Of a DNA stretch of 10,483 nt, positions 1 to 6,432 are shown piece by piece. The DNA comes from Bacillota bacterium (GTDB taxonomy: Bacteria; Bacillota; Dethiobacteria; DTU022). A program made the translations under genes and the position numbers. The stretch lies in NCBI GenBank assembly GCA_012727685.1, contig JAAYGO010000217.1, forward strand, positions 1 through 10,483. Direction: 5' to 3'. A model generated the notes under the pieces. That model made no database searches. It saw only the letters and a program-made list of their open reading frames with translations, and was not told the origin of the DNA. How positions within the stretch are numbered: the stretch's first letter is position 1; the number at the start of each line of letters is the position of its first letter.

Positions 1-36
1 AGAACAAGGGCGGTCCAACCATCTCCGGGACCGCCC
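1..36 (-). terminator. Probable rho-independent terminator after fni
   Basis: Bases 8-16 (GGGCGGTCC) and 28-36 (GGACCGCCC) form a perfect 9-bp GC-rich inverted repeat with an 11-base loop. It begins about 9 bases past the fni stop. In the minus-strand transcript the stem is followed by TTGTTCT, a modest U-rich tail that runs to the window edge, so the tail cannot be fully judged. Position and stem strength suit the end of the aroH-to-fni operon. Confidence 0.7.
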
Positions 37-45
37 ATCCTTCAG

Positions 46-1107
46 TCAAGGCCTAAAGGGGATGTTGCGCTGCCGGAGCCACTCGGCGGTGGCGCCGGTG
101 ATGACGAGCGGCACCTGCCGCAGCTCGGCCAGGTTGGCGGCGCCGCTCATGAGCATGATCAGGCGCAGCTCTTTCTCGATCTTCTTGATCTCCCGGACCA
201 GGCGCTCGCGGCCGTACTTCATGAGCAGGTAAACCGGCAGCCCGGCCAGCCCAACGGCCTTTGCGCCCAGGGCCAGGCTTTTGGCAATATTGAGGCTGGA
301 GGTCACGCCCCCGGCGGCGATCACATCGACCTTTCCCTTGACGGCCGACAGCACCTCGAGCAGAGTAATGGCAGTGGGGAGGCCCCACTCGAGCAGTTCA
401 CGGGAGATGCGGTTTCCGGAGCGGCGGTTCTCGATGGCCAGGAAGTTGGTGCCCCCCTTGCCGCCCACGTCAATGGCGGCGACGCCGGCCTCCATGAGCT
501 GTAAAGCCTGTTCGCGGGCGATGCCGAACCCGACCTCTTTCACGATCACCGGCACCGGTGACGCCTGGCAGATCTCCTTGATCCGGGAGAGGATCCCCCG
601 GAAACGGCAGTCTCCTTCCCGCATGGCCAGTTCCTGCGGCACATTCAGGTGAATCTGTACCGCTGACGCGCCAACCATCTCCACCGCGCGGCGGACCATT
701 TCGGGAGAGGCATAGGAGCCGAGGTTGGCCCAGATCACGCCGCGGGGGTTTGTGCGGCGGACCACCCGGTAAGTGGCTTCCAAGGCCGGGTTTTCGAGGG
801 CAGCCATCTGCGAGCCCAGGGCCATCGGCAGATCACAGCGCGCCGCCACCGCGGCCAGGGCTTGGTTCACCCGCATGGCCAGCGGTGTCCCCCCGGTAAC
901 GGCATTAATAAAAAGAGGTGACCGCAGAGGCGTCCCCATCAGGGTCGTCTCCAGGGTAACCTCGTTTAAATCGCGTTCGGGCAGGCAGTTGTTGATCAAA
1001 TGGATGTCAGAAAAATCCGCAAGGCCGGGCTTTTGCCGCAGCGCCAGCAGGATATGCTCGTCCTTGCGGTTTGGCCTGTAGATGCTATTCCTGCTCTTCA
1101 CCGGCAT
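46..1107 (-). CDS. fni: Type 2 isopentenyl-diphosphate delta-isomerase
   Basis: This is an FMN-dependent cytosolic enzyme that interconverts isopentenyl and dimethylallyl diphosphate. From the ATG at 1107 it has 353 residues, close to the usual 340-350. Family landmarks are visible: RKDEH at 14-18, AVTGGT at 69-74, QIHLN from Q151 followed by the QE pair that includes the Mg-site Glu, VKEVGFG around 189-195, the phosphate-binding GGKGGTN at 215-221, GGVTSS at 266-271 and GLAGLPVY around 287-294. An in-frame ATG at 1230 would add 41 residues lying inside the S1 coding region with low-complexity Lys/Pro/Ala content, so I reject it. The chosen ATG overlaps the end of ispH-S1 by 23 bp, suggesting translational coupling, although its ribosome binding site is weak (a GTG two codons later is an alternative). 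It acts directly after IspH, whose product mix it balances. Confidence 0.93.
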   Translation of the reverse strand: MPVKSRNSIYRPNRKDEHILLALRQKPGLADFSDIHLINNCLPERDLNEVTLETTLMGTPLRSPLFINAVTGGTPLAMRVNQALAAVAARCDLPMALGSQMAALENPALEATYRVVRRTNPRGVIWANLGSYASPEMVRRAVEMVGASAVQIHLNVPQELAMREGDCRFRGILSRIKEICQASPVPVIVKEVGFGIAREQALQLMEAGVAAIDVGGKGGTNFLAIENRRSGNRISRELLEWGLPTAITLLEVLSAVKGKVDVIAAGGVTSSLNIAKSLALGAKAVGLAGLPVYLLMKYGRERLVREIKKIEKELRLIMLMSGAANLAELRQVPLVITGATAEWLRQRNIPFRP

Positions 1108-3256
1108 CGCTTTCACTGGCTTCGTTGGCTTCGCTGGTATCACCTGCGGCGCCGGCTTCCTCTGCAGCATCTTTCCCCTCATCAGCCGCACCGGCTTTTC
1201 CCTCATCAAAAAGGTCTCCAAAGAGATCACCGAGGGTCACGTTGCCATCGCTCGCGCTATTGCGCTCTGCAGCGGCGGGTGCCGCAGGGGTTACGCCGCG
1301 GGCTTCCTTCACGCTGAGGCTGATCCGTTTGGCCACCGGCTTTATTTCCAGGATTTTAACGCTTACTTCCTCTCCCTCTTTAAGCACTTCCGAAGGGTGC
1401 TTCACATGAAAATCTGCAAGCTGTGAAATATGGGCCAGTCCTTCTACACCGGGGCGCAGCTCGATAAAGGCGCCGAAAGCGGCAAGCCGCGTGACCTTGC
1501 CCTTAACAATCTCTCCGCTTTTAAACTCCTCCACAGCCCTGGTCCAGGGATCCGGCTGGACCGCCCGCAGGCTCAAGCTAATCCGCTCTTTTTCCGGTAT
1601 CACTTCGAGGACTTTAACATCGATTTCATCGCCGACTTTTAGAACCTCCTGGGGATGAGCCACCCTTTCCCAGGAAAGTTCGGAGATATGAATGAGGCCA
1701 TCAATGCCGCCCACATCAACAAAGGCGCCAAAATTGGTCAGCCGGCGCACAATCCCCTTGATTACGGAACCGGGTTCCAGGGTGCGGAAGATTTCTTCCT
1801 TGCGGCGGGCAATCTCTTCTTCCAGGACTTTCTTCCGGGAAAGGATAATTTTATCCTTTTCACGATTGCATTCGGTTACCTTGAATGCTACTGTGGTGCC
1901 CAGAAATCCTTTAAAATCGGGGATATAGCGTAAATCCACCATTGAACCGGGCATAAATCCTTCCAACCCCGCACCCAGATCAAAGACCATCCCTTTGGGC
2001 ACTACCTGCTTCACCTTGCCTTCCAGGGTCGTGCCCTCTGCGCAGGCTTGTTCGAGTTCGGCCCATCTTTTTTCTTTGGCCAGCCGCTTGTGTGAAACCA
2101 CGATCTTTCCATCCTGATCGTCAACGCTGAGCACGGTTACCTCTATCTCTTCGCCCGGCGTAAACTTGTCAGCCAGAGATTCCCCCTCACTGAGATAGAC
2201 TTCATTTTTAGGCAGCAGCGCTTCGGTTTTATAACCGACATCAACAAAAACTTCATCCTCGGCTGCCCGCACCACGGTTCCGGCGACCTGTTCGCCCGCT
2301 TGCGGGACCTTGAGAGCATCCTCAAAAGCGAATTCTACTTCTTCTGCTTCTTTTTTCACTTCATCTTTCTCCTGCTCGTTTTCAATCTCCGGTTCCTTTT
2401 CAACCTCCTGCAGATCCTCAGCCACAAAATCGCCTTTCTCCATTCTTTCCACTACCTCCTTTATCGTCCAATCCGGAGTCGAAGCGCCCGCGGTTACCCC
2501 CACCCGGCGGCATCCCGTAAAAAAGTGCGGCTTCAAATCTCCGGCGCCGGCGACGCGGTAAGTTGGTTTCAAACGCCGGCATATCTCAACCATAGTGCCC
2601 GTGTTTGCGCTGGTGGCGCTTCCCACGACAACCATAGTATCAACCGATTCGGCAATGGCGATCGCTTCGTCCTGTTTTAGCCCCGTTTCCGGGCAGAGGG
2701 TATCGAAGACCTTGCCCCCGGGAACCTTCTCCAAAAACAGCGCTTTAATGGCGGCAAAATCTTCCTTGCTGGCCGTGGTCTGCACGAGGAGAACTGTCGG
2801 CTCTTGCAGCTCGAGTTTGTCCAACTCCCCAGCGGAAGAAACCACGGCGGCGCCATCACCAGCCCAGCCGGCTATTCCTGCTACTTCCGGATGGCTGGGA
2901 TCGCCGAAGATGACCACCCGGGCGCCCGTAGCGGCCGCTTCTGCAGCCAGCTCTTGCACGCGCCGCACCCGGGGACAGGTGCAATCAATCACCTTTAAGC
3001 CCCGGCTGCGCGCCTTTTCCAAAACCGCCGGGGCGACCCCGTGGGTTCTGATCACCAGGACCGGACCGGTCGCCTCTTCCACGCTGGAAACGCTGTAAAC
3101 ACCATGCTCCGCCAGGTATTGGCCCACCATTTCATTGTGGACCAGCGGCCCCAGGGTGTAGACCTCGGTACCCTCTTTTGATGCCGCAAGGACCGTGACG
3201 ACCGCTTTTCTCACCCCGGAACAAAAACCGGCATGGCGGGCTAAGACAACTTCCAA
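1085..3256 (-). CDS. ispH: IspH (HMBPP reductase) fused to ribosomal protein S1
   Basis: This is a bifunctional protein of about 723 residues. Residues 1-275 are IspH (LytB), the [4Fe-4S] enzyme that reduces HMBPP to IPP and DMAPP at the end of the MEP pathway. The three cluster cysteines are Cys12 (AGFCSGV), Cys92 (DCTCP) and Cys188 (TLCPE). His40, His72 (THGV) and Glu124 (HPEV) match the substrate pocket, and SANTG and GASTP supply the diphosphate-binding residues. An acidic linker (about 280-314) leads to four S1 RNA-binding repeats at about 321-392, 408-477, 495-566 and 581-651; the last two have the clearest GAF(V/I) and HISEL/HISQL signatures. The tail (654-723) is Ala/Glu/Asp-rich. I chose the TTG at 3256 because IspH proteins begin at this point and GGAGG lies at 3268-3272, though 11 bases away. 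An in-frame TTG at 3304 overlaps the plsC stop as TTGA and would add 16 residues. Such fusions are known in Clostridia. Confidence 0.93.
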   Translation of the reverse strand: MEVVLARHAGFCSGVRKAVVTVLAASKEGTEVYTLGPLVHNEMVGQYLAEHGVYSVSSVEEATGPVLVIRTHGVAPAVLEKARSRGLKVIDCTCPRVRRVQELAAEAAATGARVVIFGDPSHPEVAGIAGWAGDGAAVVSSAGELDKLELQEPTVLLVQTTASKEDFAAIKALFLEKVPGGKVFDTLCPETGLKQDEAIAIAESVDTMVVVGSATSANTGTMVEICRRLKPTYRVAGAGDLKPHFFTGCRRVGVTAGASTPDWTIKEVVERMEKGDFVAEDLQEVEKEPEIENEQEKDEVKKEAEEVEFAFEDALKVPQAGEQVAGTVVRAAEDEVFVDVGYKTEALLPKNEVYLSEGESLADKFTPGEEIEVTVLSVDDQDGKIVVSHKRLAKEKRWAELEQACAEGTTLEGKVKQVVPKGMVFDLGAGLEGFMPGSMVDLRYIPDFKGFLGTTVAFKVTECNREKDKIILSRKKVLEEEIARRKEEIFRTLEPGSVIKGIVRRLTNFGAFVDVGGIDGLIHISELSWERVAHPQEVLKVGDEIDVKVLEVIPEKERISLSLRAVQPDPWTRAVEEFKSGEIVKGKVTRLAAFGAFIELRPGVEGLAHISQLADFHVKHPSEVLKEGEEVSVKILEIKPVAKRISLSVKEARGVTPAAPAAAERNSASDGNVTLGDLFGDLFDEGKAGAADEGKDAAEEAGAAGDTSEANEASESDAGEEQE

Positions 3257-3300
3257 CTTCAGCAAAACCTCCGGCAAAACCGCTATCCCTGATAGCTTAA

Positions 3301-3924
3301 TCAATTAAAGTCATGATTATCACTGTGCATCCTGGCGGGCAGCAGTTCCCCAATTTTTTCCATTATTAATACACTCATCTTTCCCAACCTTTCCTTCTTC
3401 TCTTGCCTGCCGCTAAATTCGAAGTTCGGTAGAGTAAAGGTGGGGCCGAATCTAACCTGCAGCGGGCGGCCGATACGGTAGGGGCCGATCACCGCCGCGG
3501 GCAAAATGGGGACCGGCTGGCGGGCGGCGATCAGGGCGGCGCCGTCTTTGGCTTTTTGCAACTGGCCGTTCGCGCTGCGCGATCCTTCGGGAAAGAGGAA
3601 CACTACTTTGCCTTCCTGTAAAAGCTGGTAGGCCTTTTTAATCGACGCGTAATCAGCAGCCCCGCGATTCACCGGAAAAGCACCCAATTTTTTTAGAATA
3701 AAGGCGAAAAAACGATTGCGAAAAAGTTCTTCTTTAGCCATAAAATGGACCCTAAATTTGACCGGTAGGACACAAGCCAGCAATAGAGGGTCGAACCAGG
3801 AAATATGATTGGCACAGATCAGCAGAGGGCCACCGCCGGGGATATGTTCCTTTCCGATCACTCGCAGGCGATAAAAGAGTTTAAAATAGAGCTTAAAAAG
3901 AAAATGTCCAATCCGGTAGAGCAT
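3301..3924 (-). CDS. plsC: 1-acyl-sn-glycerol-3-phosphate acyltransferase
   Basis: This membrane-associated enzyme converts lysophosphatidic acid to phosphatidic acid in phospholipid synthesis. Its 207 residues are typical of the short bacterial form. All four acyltransferase blocks are visible: the catalytic NHxxxxD (H40, D45), the VNRG block (85-88), FPEGSRS (111-117) and the proline-rich PILP block (139-142). An N-terminal hydrophobic/basic stretch (residues 4-20) suits membrane attachment. The ATG at 3924 follows GGGAGA at about 6 bases. The gene starts 13 bases after the cmk stop, and its TGA touches the most upstream possible start of ispH, so it sits mid-operon. The order cmk-plsC-ispH-S1 recurs in clostridia, which supports the call. 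Confidence 0.93.
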   Translation of the reverse strand: MLYRIGHFLFKLYFKLFYRLRVIGKEHIPGGGPLLICANHISWFDPLLLACVLPVKFRVHFMAKEELFRNRFFAFILKKLGAFPVNRGAADYASIKKAYQLLQEGKVVFLFPEGSRSANGQLQKAKDGAALIAARQPVPILPAAVIGPYRIGRPLQVRFGPTFTLPNFEFSGRQEKKERLGKMSVLIMEKIGELLPARMHSDNHDFN

Positions 3925-3937
3925 CTTTGTTCTCCCT

Positions 3938-4630
3938 TTATCTCTGCTTCACCCGGCCGGAGATCAGAGACATAATTTTGGCCACGACTTCTTCGAATGT
4001 CAAATCGGTGGTATCGATCACGCAAGCATCGGCGGCAACAGTTAAAGGGGAATCAGCACGCTCTGAATCGATCCGGTCCCGTTCCTTGAGCTCCGCTTCC
4101 ACTTCTTCAAACGTAAGGTGGATATTGCGCTCCAGCTGTTCCTTGAAACGCCGCCTGGCCCTCTCCGCTAATGTGGCATCAAGATAAACTTTAAGATCGG
4201 CATCCGGTAAAACGCGGGTGCCGATATCCCGGCCGTCCATCACGATGCCCCTTGAGCGGGCGGCGATTGCCTGCTGCATCTGGACCAGCTTACGGCGCAC
4301 CAGCGGAATGGTGGACACAGGCGAAACCAGGTTATTGACGTACGGCTTGCGTATCTCTGCCGTCACATCTTCTCCATCCAGCAGCACCCTTTGATCAGCC
4401 GTCACATCGAGCGCTGTATTCTCAAGAAGCTCTGCGATGGCCTCCAGGTCGTCAAGGGAGATGCGCGCACGATACAGCTTCAATGTAATAGCCCGGTACA
4501 TGGCGCCCGTATCCAGGTACTTCAAGTTAAGGCGCCGGGCTATCTCCCGGGCTACCGTGCTTTTCCCGGCCCCTGCCGGACCGTCAATGGCGATTTTTAA
4601 AGTTCGGGTATTGCTTGATTGAAACGACAT
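3938..4630 (-). CDS. cmk: Cytidylate kinase
   Basis: This cytosolic nucleoside monophosphate kinase phosphorylates CMP and dCMP with ATP. The 230-residue length is normal for the bacterial family. Visible motifs are the P-loop GPAGAGKST (17-25), the CMP-binding TGAMYRA (41-47), the GRDIGT block (133-138) and an Arg/Asp-rich lid around ERDRIDSERADSPL (183-196). The ATG at 4630 is the only reasonable start; only a weak purine tract (AAAAGAAAAATAAA) precedes it, and an AT-rich hairpin lies just upstream, so initiation may be modest or regulated. It follows aroH after about 85 bases and is 13 bases ahead of plsC. Confidence 0.95.
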   Translation of the reverse strand: MSFQSSNTRTLKIAIDGPAGAGKSTVAREIARRLNLKYLDTGAMYRAITLKLYRARISLDDLEAIAELLENTALDVTADQRVLLDGEDVTAEIRKPYVNNLVSPVSTIPLVRRKLVQMQQAIAARSRGIVMDGRDIGTRVLPDADLKVYLDATLAERARRRFKEQLERNIHLTFEEVEAELKERDRIDSERADSPLTVAADACVIDTTDLTFEEVVAKIMSLISGRVKQR

Positions 4631-4648
4631 TTTATTTTTCTTTTCGCG

Positions 4649-4685
4649 ATTTGTTTAGAAAAACCTTTTTTCGATTGAAACAAAT
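4649..4685 (-). repeat. AT-rich nested inverted repeat upstream of cmk
   Basis: The outer arms ATTTGTTT (4649-4656) and AAACAAAT (4678-4685) are perfect 8-bp complements. Inside them GAAAAA (4658-4663) can pair with TTTTTC (4667-4672). The structure lies 19 bases before the cmk start in the aroH-cmk gap. No U-run follows it on the minus strand, so it is not an obvious terminator. It could be an RNA processing or stability element, or chance in an AT-rich spacer. Confidence 0.4.
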
Positions 4686-4715
4686 ATTAATCTTGGCGGT
4701 AATGACCAAAAGCGC

Positions 4716-5072
4716 TTAAAGTTCCCGCAGGCGCTTTGTTTCGCCGAGATAGATATGTTTGATCTCATCCTGTTTTTTTTCCGTGTTCCAGAGCATCAAG
4801 ATCCTGATGCAACTGGCCAAAGCACCGGGCACATCGATCTCCCGGTGGCAAAAGAGCGGCACCGAGAGCCATCCCATCTGGCGCGCGGCCTTGGCCGGAA
4901 AAGCCGCGTTTAAGTCGGCTGTCACGGAAAAGTGTACCGCCGCAATATCCGCAAGCTGCACCCCGTTTGCGGTGACCATCTCCGCAAGCAGGGAGCGCGT
5001 CGCCTCGAGGATCGCCTCCTCGCTGTTCCTGGCTGCGGTCACCGCGCCCCGGATGCCGCGCACTGCACTCAT
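4716..5072 (-). CDS. aroH: Chorismate mutase, AroH class
   Basis: This enzyme rearranges chorismate to prephenate on the way to phenylalanine and tyrosine; the family forms trimers in the cytosol. The 118-residue protein resembles Bacillus subtilis AroH throughout: MSAVRGIRGAVTA at the start, FPAKAAR in the middle and HIYLGETKRLR near the end. The active-site residues expected from the Bacillus enzyme are all present: Arg8 (equivalent of Arg7), Arg64, Cys75, Glu78, Arg90 and Tyr108. I chose the ATG at 5072 because GGGGGAGGG sits about 6 bases upstream and the protein then begins where the family begins; an in-frame start at 5123 would add 17 unrelated hydrophobic residues. A promoter lies about 60 bases upstream, making this the likely first gene of the operon that runs to fni. 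Confidence 0.95.
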   Translation of the reverse strand: MSAVRGIRGAVTAARNSEEAILEATRSLLAEMVTANGVQLADIAAVHFSVTADLNAAFPAKAARQMGWLSVPLFCHREIDVPGALASCIRILMLWNTEKKQDEIKHIYLGETKRLREL

Positions 5073-5133
5073 CTCTGGCCCTCCCCCAAAAGCAATTAAC
5101 AATCCTACAGCGGTCCACGCCATTGTTTCTCAT

Positions 5134-5163
5134 ATTATAATAGGGATCGCTTCTTCTTTTCGA
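5134..5163 (-). promoter_or_regulatory. Candidate sigma-A promoter for the aroH operon
   Basis: Reading the minus strand, a perfect TATAAT -10 (5139-5134) is preceded by an 18-base spacer and TCGAAA (5163-5158), four of six matches to TTGACA. The predicted start near 5127 gives a leader of about 55 nt before the aroH ATG. The -10 is strong and the -35 is mediocre. TATAAT also reads on the plus strand at 5136-5141, but no plus-strand gene follows. Confidence 0.6.
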
Positions 5164-5185
5164 TCGCATTTAGCTTCTATCCCCA

Positions 5186-5752
5186 TTAGTTTCTTTCTCT
5201 TGCTTCTTTTTTCCTGCTTTCGCCTTCATTTCCCGTGATCGCCCAGCCGATCAAGGTCCGCTCTCCGCCCGCCGCTTCAATCTGCACACCGGGGCAAGGA
5301 TAGCTGAGGCCGCGGGTGCTCAGTATCTCCACCACCACCGTTTCATCGGAAACCGCCTCCCCGCGGAACTCGAGCAAATCGCCCGGCCGGACATAAATCA
5401 GCAGCGGTTTGGCCGCCGTTAAGGTTCCGGCCCTTTCCCCGTTGCACAGAAGCTCCAGGGGTCCGCATCCGGAGCGCAGGCCACACTCTATCCAATAAAT
5501 GTCTTCAAAAATATGCGTTCGGGAATCGTTCCAGGCTGAGGTTGAAGACAGGGCTTCCGCCCACTGATAGGGGGCGCCTTCGAGGGATTCGACGGGATTC
5601 AGATAATAACGGGCTTTCGGCACGGTCATGATGAGCTGGCAACAGAGCAGCAGAAGCAAGCCCGCCACGGCAGCCGGCAGTAAAACCCGCTCTCCTTTGC
5701 GAAACCACTCCAAAAGGCGGCGCTGCAGCAAATCCACTGCTGGTCTAATCAC
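5186..5752 (-). CDS. Single-pass membrane protein, unrecognised
   Basis: I do not recognise this family. The 188-residue frame has a basic N-terminus (residues 11-22, RRLLEWFRKGER), one strong hydrophobic segment at about 23-43 and a long extracytoplasmic-type region. That region has four cysteines (90, 96, 103, 153) and a beta-looking stretch with YVRPGDLLEFRG (120-131), then a charged tail. By the positive-inside rule the C-terminal domain should be outside the cell. The start is uncertain. GTG at 5752 lies within an inverted repeat and touches the AAGGAG motif (5757-5752) that should serve as the ribosome binding site. A GTG at 5737 would place that motif 14 bases upstream and remove five residues. 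It ends 113 bases before aroH. Coding status rests on the clear membrane segment and the open frame; function is unknown. Confidence 0.72.
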   Translation of the reverse strand: MIRPAVDLLQRRLLEWFRKGERVLLPAAVAGLLLLLCCQLIMTVPKARYYLNPVESLEGAPYQWAEALSSTSAWNDSRTHIFEDIYWIECGLRSGCGPLELLCNGERAGTLTAAKPLLIYVRPGDLLEFRGEAVSDETVVVEILSTRGLSYPCPGVQIEAAGGERTLIGWAITGNEGESRKKEARERN

Positions 5753-5783
5753 TCCTTAACCTAATTGTGAGGTTAAGGAGTGA
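5749..5783 (-). repeat. Perfect 14-bp inverted repeat over a ribosome binding site
   Basis: The arms TCACTCCTTAACCT (5749-5762) and AGGTTAAGGAGTGA (5770-5783) are exact complements around a 7-base spacer. In the minus-strand mRNA the 3' arm contains TTAAGGAGTGAT, an extended Shine-Dalgarno-like sequence, and the possible GTG start of the downstream membrane-protein gene. A TATAAA at 5789-5784 abuts the 5' arm. No U-run follows on the minus strand, so a terminator is unlikely. It could be an operator next to a promoter, or an RNA hairpin that hides the ribosome binding site. Confidence 0.75.
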
Positions 5784-5810
5784 AATTTATACCAGAACAG
5801 CCGTATCCGC

Positions 5811-6320
5811 CTATCTCATCTCCTGCTCGCGCCGCATTCCTTGCAGAAGTTCGCCAAATTTGTAAAAAAGGCGCTCCAGTTCCTTTCCGGTGAGGGTCAG
5901 CCTGGCCGGTTCCAGGATTTCGATGCGCCTGAATTCGGCCTTGCCGACGAAACGGACCAGGTCTTCCAGGGAATCGAGGGTCGCTTTCAATTCCAGCGGA
6001 GCGTAGGTGATTGATGATTCCTCGTATTCATCGTAGACCGCATACGGTTCCAGGAATTCAAGGTCATCGATCCGGACCCCCTGGATGGGTACATTGCGCC
6101 ACAAGGCAGCCTGCTGCTGCCGCAAATCCTCCGCTACATCCTTGGAGTTCTTGCCGCCGATGAAAAAGCGAGCCGGCCTGGGGATCCCTTTGTAATCAAA
6201 GCGCACTTTGATTTTGATCTTCTGCTCAGCTTCAGTTTCAGCCTGCTCGGTTCTTTCCACGCTTTTCGGGAATTCGGAAATCGTTTCCCTGCGCTCCAGA
6301 TCAAAACCTGAGCGGAGCAT
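5811..6320 (-). CDS. Soluble protein of unknown function
   Basis: I do not recognise this 169-residue protein. It has no signal peptide or membrane segment. A polar, charged N-terminus (1-33) leads into a beta-type stretch KIKIKVRFDYKG (34-45), an acidic, tyrosine-rich middle (EPYAVYDEYEESS, 91-103), and a C-terminal part that reads as alternating strands and helices ending in an amphipathic helix (147-163). The ATG at 6320 follows AAGGGGTGAT about 5-9 bases upstream, a good ribosome binding site. The stop is about 58 bases ahead of the next open frame, with a perfect inverted repeat between them, so the two genes may share a transcript. It sits between the B12 uptake operon and the aroH operon with no clear link to either. 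Confidence 0.75.
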   Translation of the reverse strand: MLRSGFDLERRETISEFPKSVERTEQAETEAEQKIKIKVRFDYKGIPRPARFFIGGKNSKDVAEDLRQQQAALWRNVPIQGVRIDDLEFLEPYAVYDEYEESSITYAPLELKATLDSLEDLVRFVGKAEFRRIEILEPARLTLTGKELERLFYKFGELLQGMRREQEMR

Positions 6321-6375
6321 GCCTGATCACCCCTTAATCGATCCCTTTTGCAAGAAAACGACTGGTTCTGCTTCT

Positions 6376-6404
6376 ATTCTCTCATTTATTCCTAGTTCCT
6401 GCAA
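6376..6404 (-). promoter_or_regulatory. Weak promoter candidate before the 169-residue protein
   Basis: In the 112-base gap after btuD the minus strand shows TTGCAG (6404-6399), a 17-base spacer and GAGAAT (6381-6376), about 56 bases before the ATG. Both boxes are poor matches. Just past the btuD stop the sequence GAAAAAGGATTCTCC followed by TCTTTTTTC can form a short imperfect hairpin with a T-rich tail, a possible weak terminator, which would fit a new transcript starting here. Confidence 0.28.
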
Positions 6405-6432
6405 GGGGTTGAAAAAAGAGGAGAATCCTTTT

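Noticed and set aside
1108..1230. N-terminal extension of fni to an upstream ATG
   Set aside because: The extra 41 residues overlap the S1 coding region, are low-complexity and precede the normal family start.
5073..5123. 17-residue N-terminal extension of AroH
   Set aside because: GGGGGAGGG sits directly in front of the ATG at 5072, and the family begins there.
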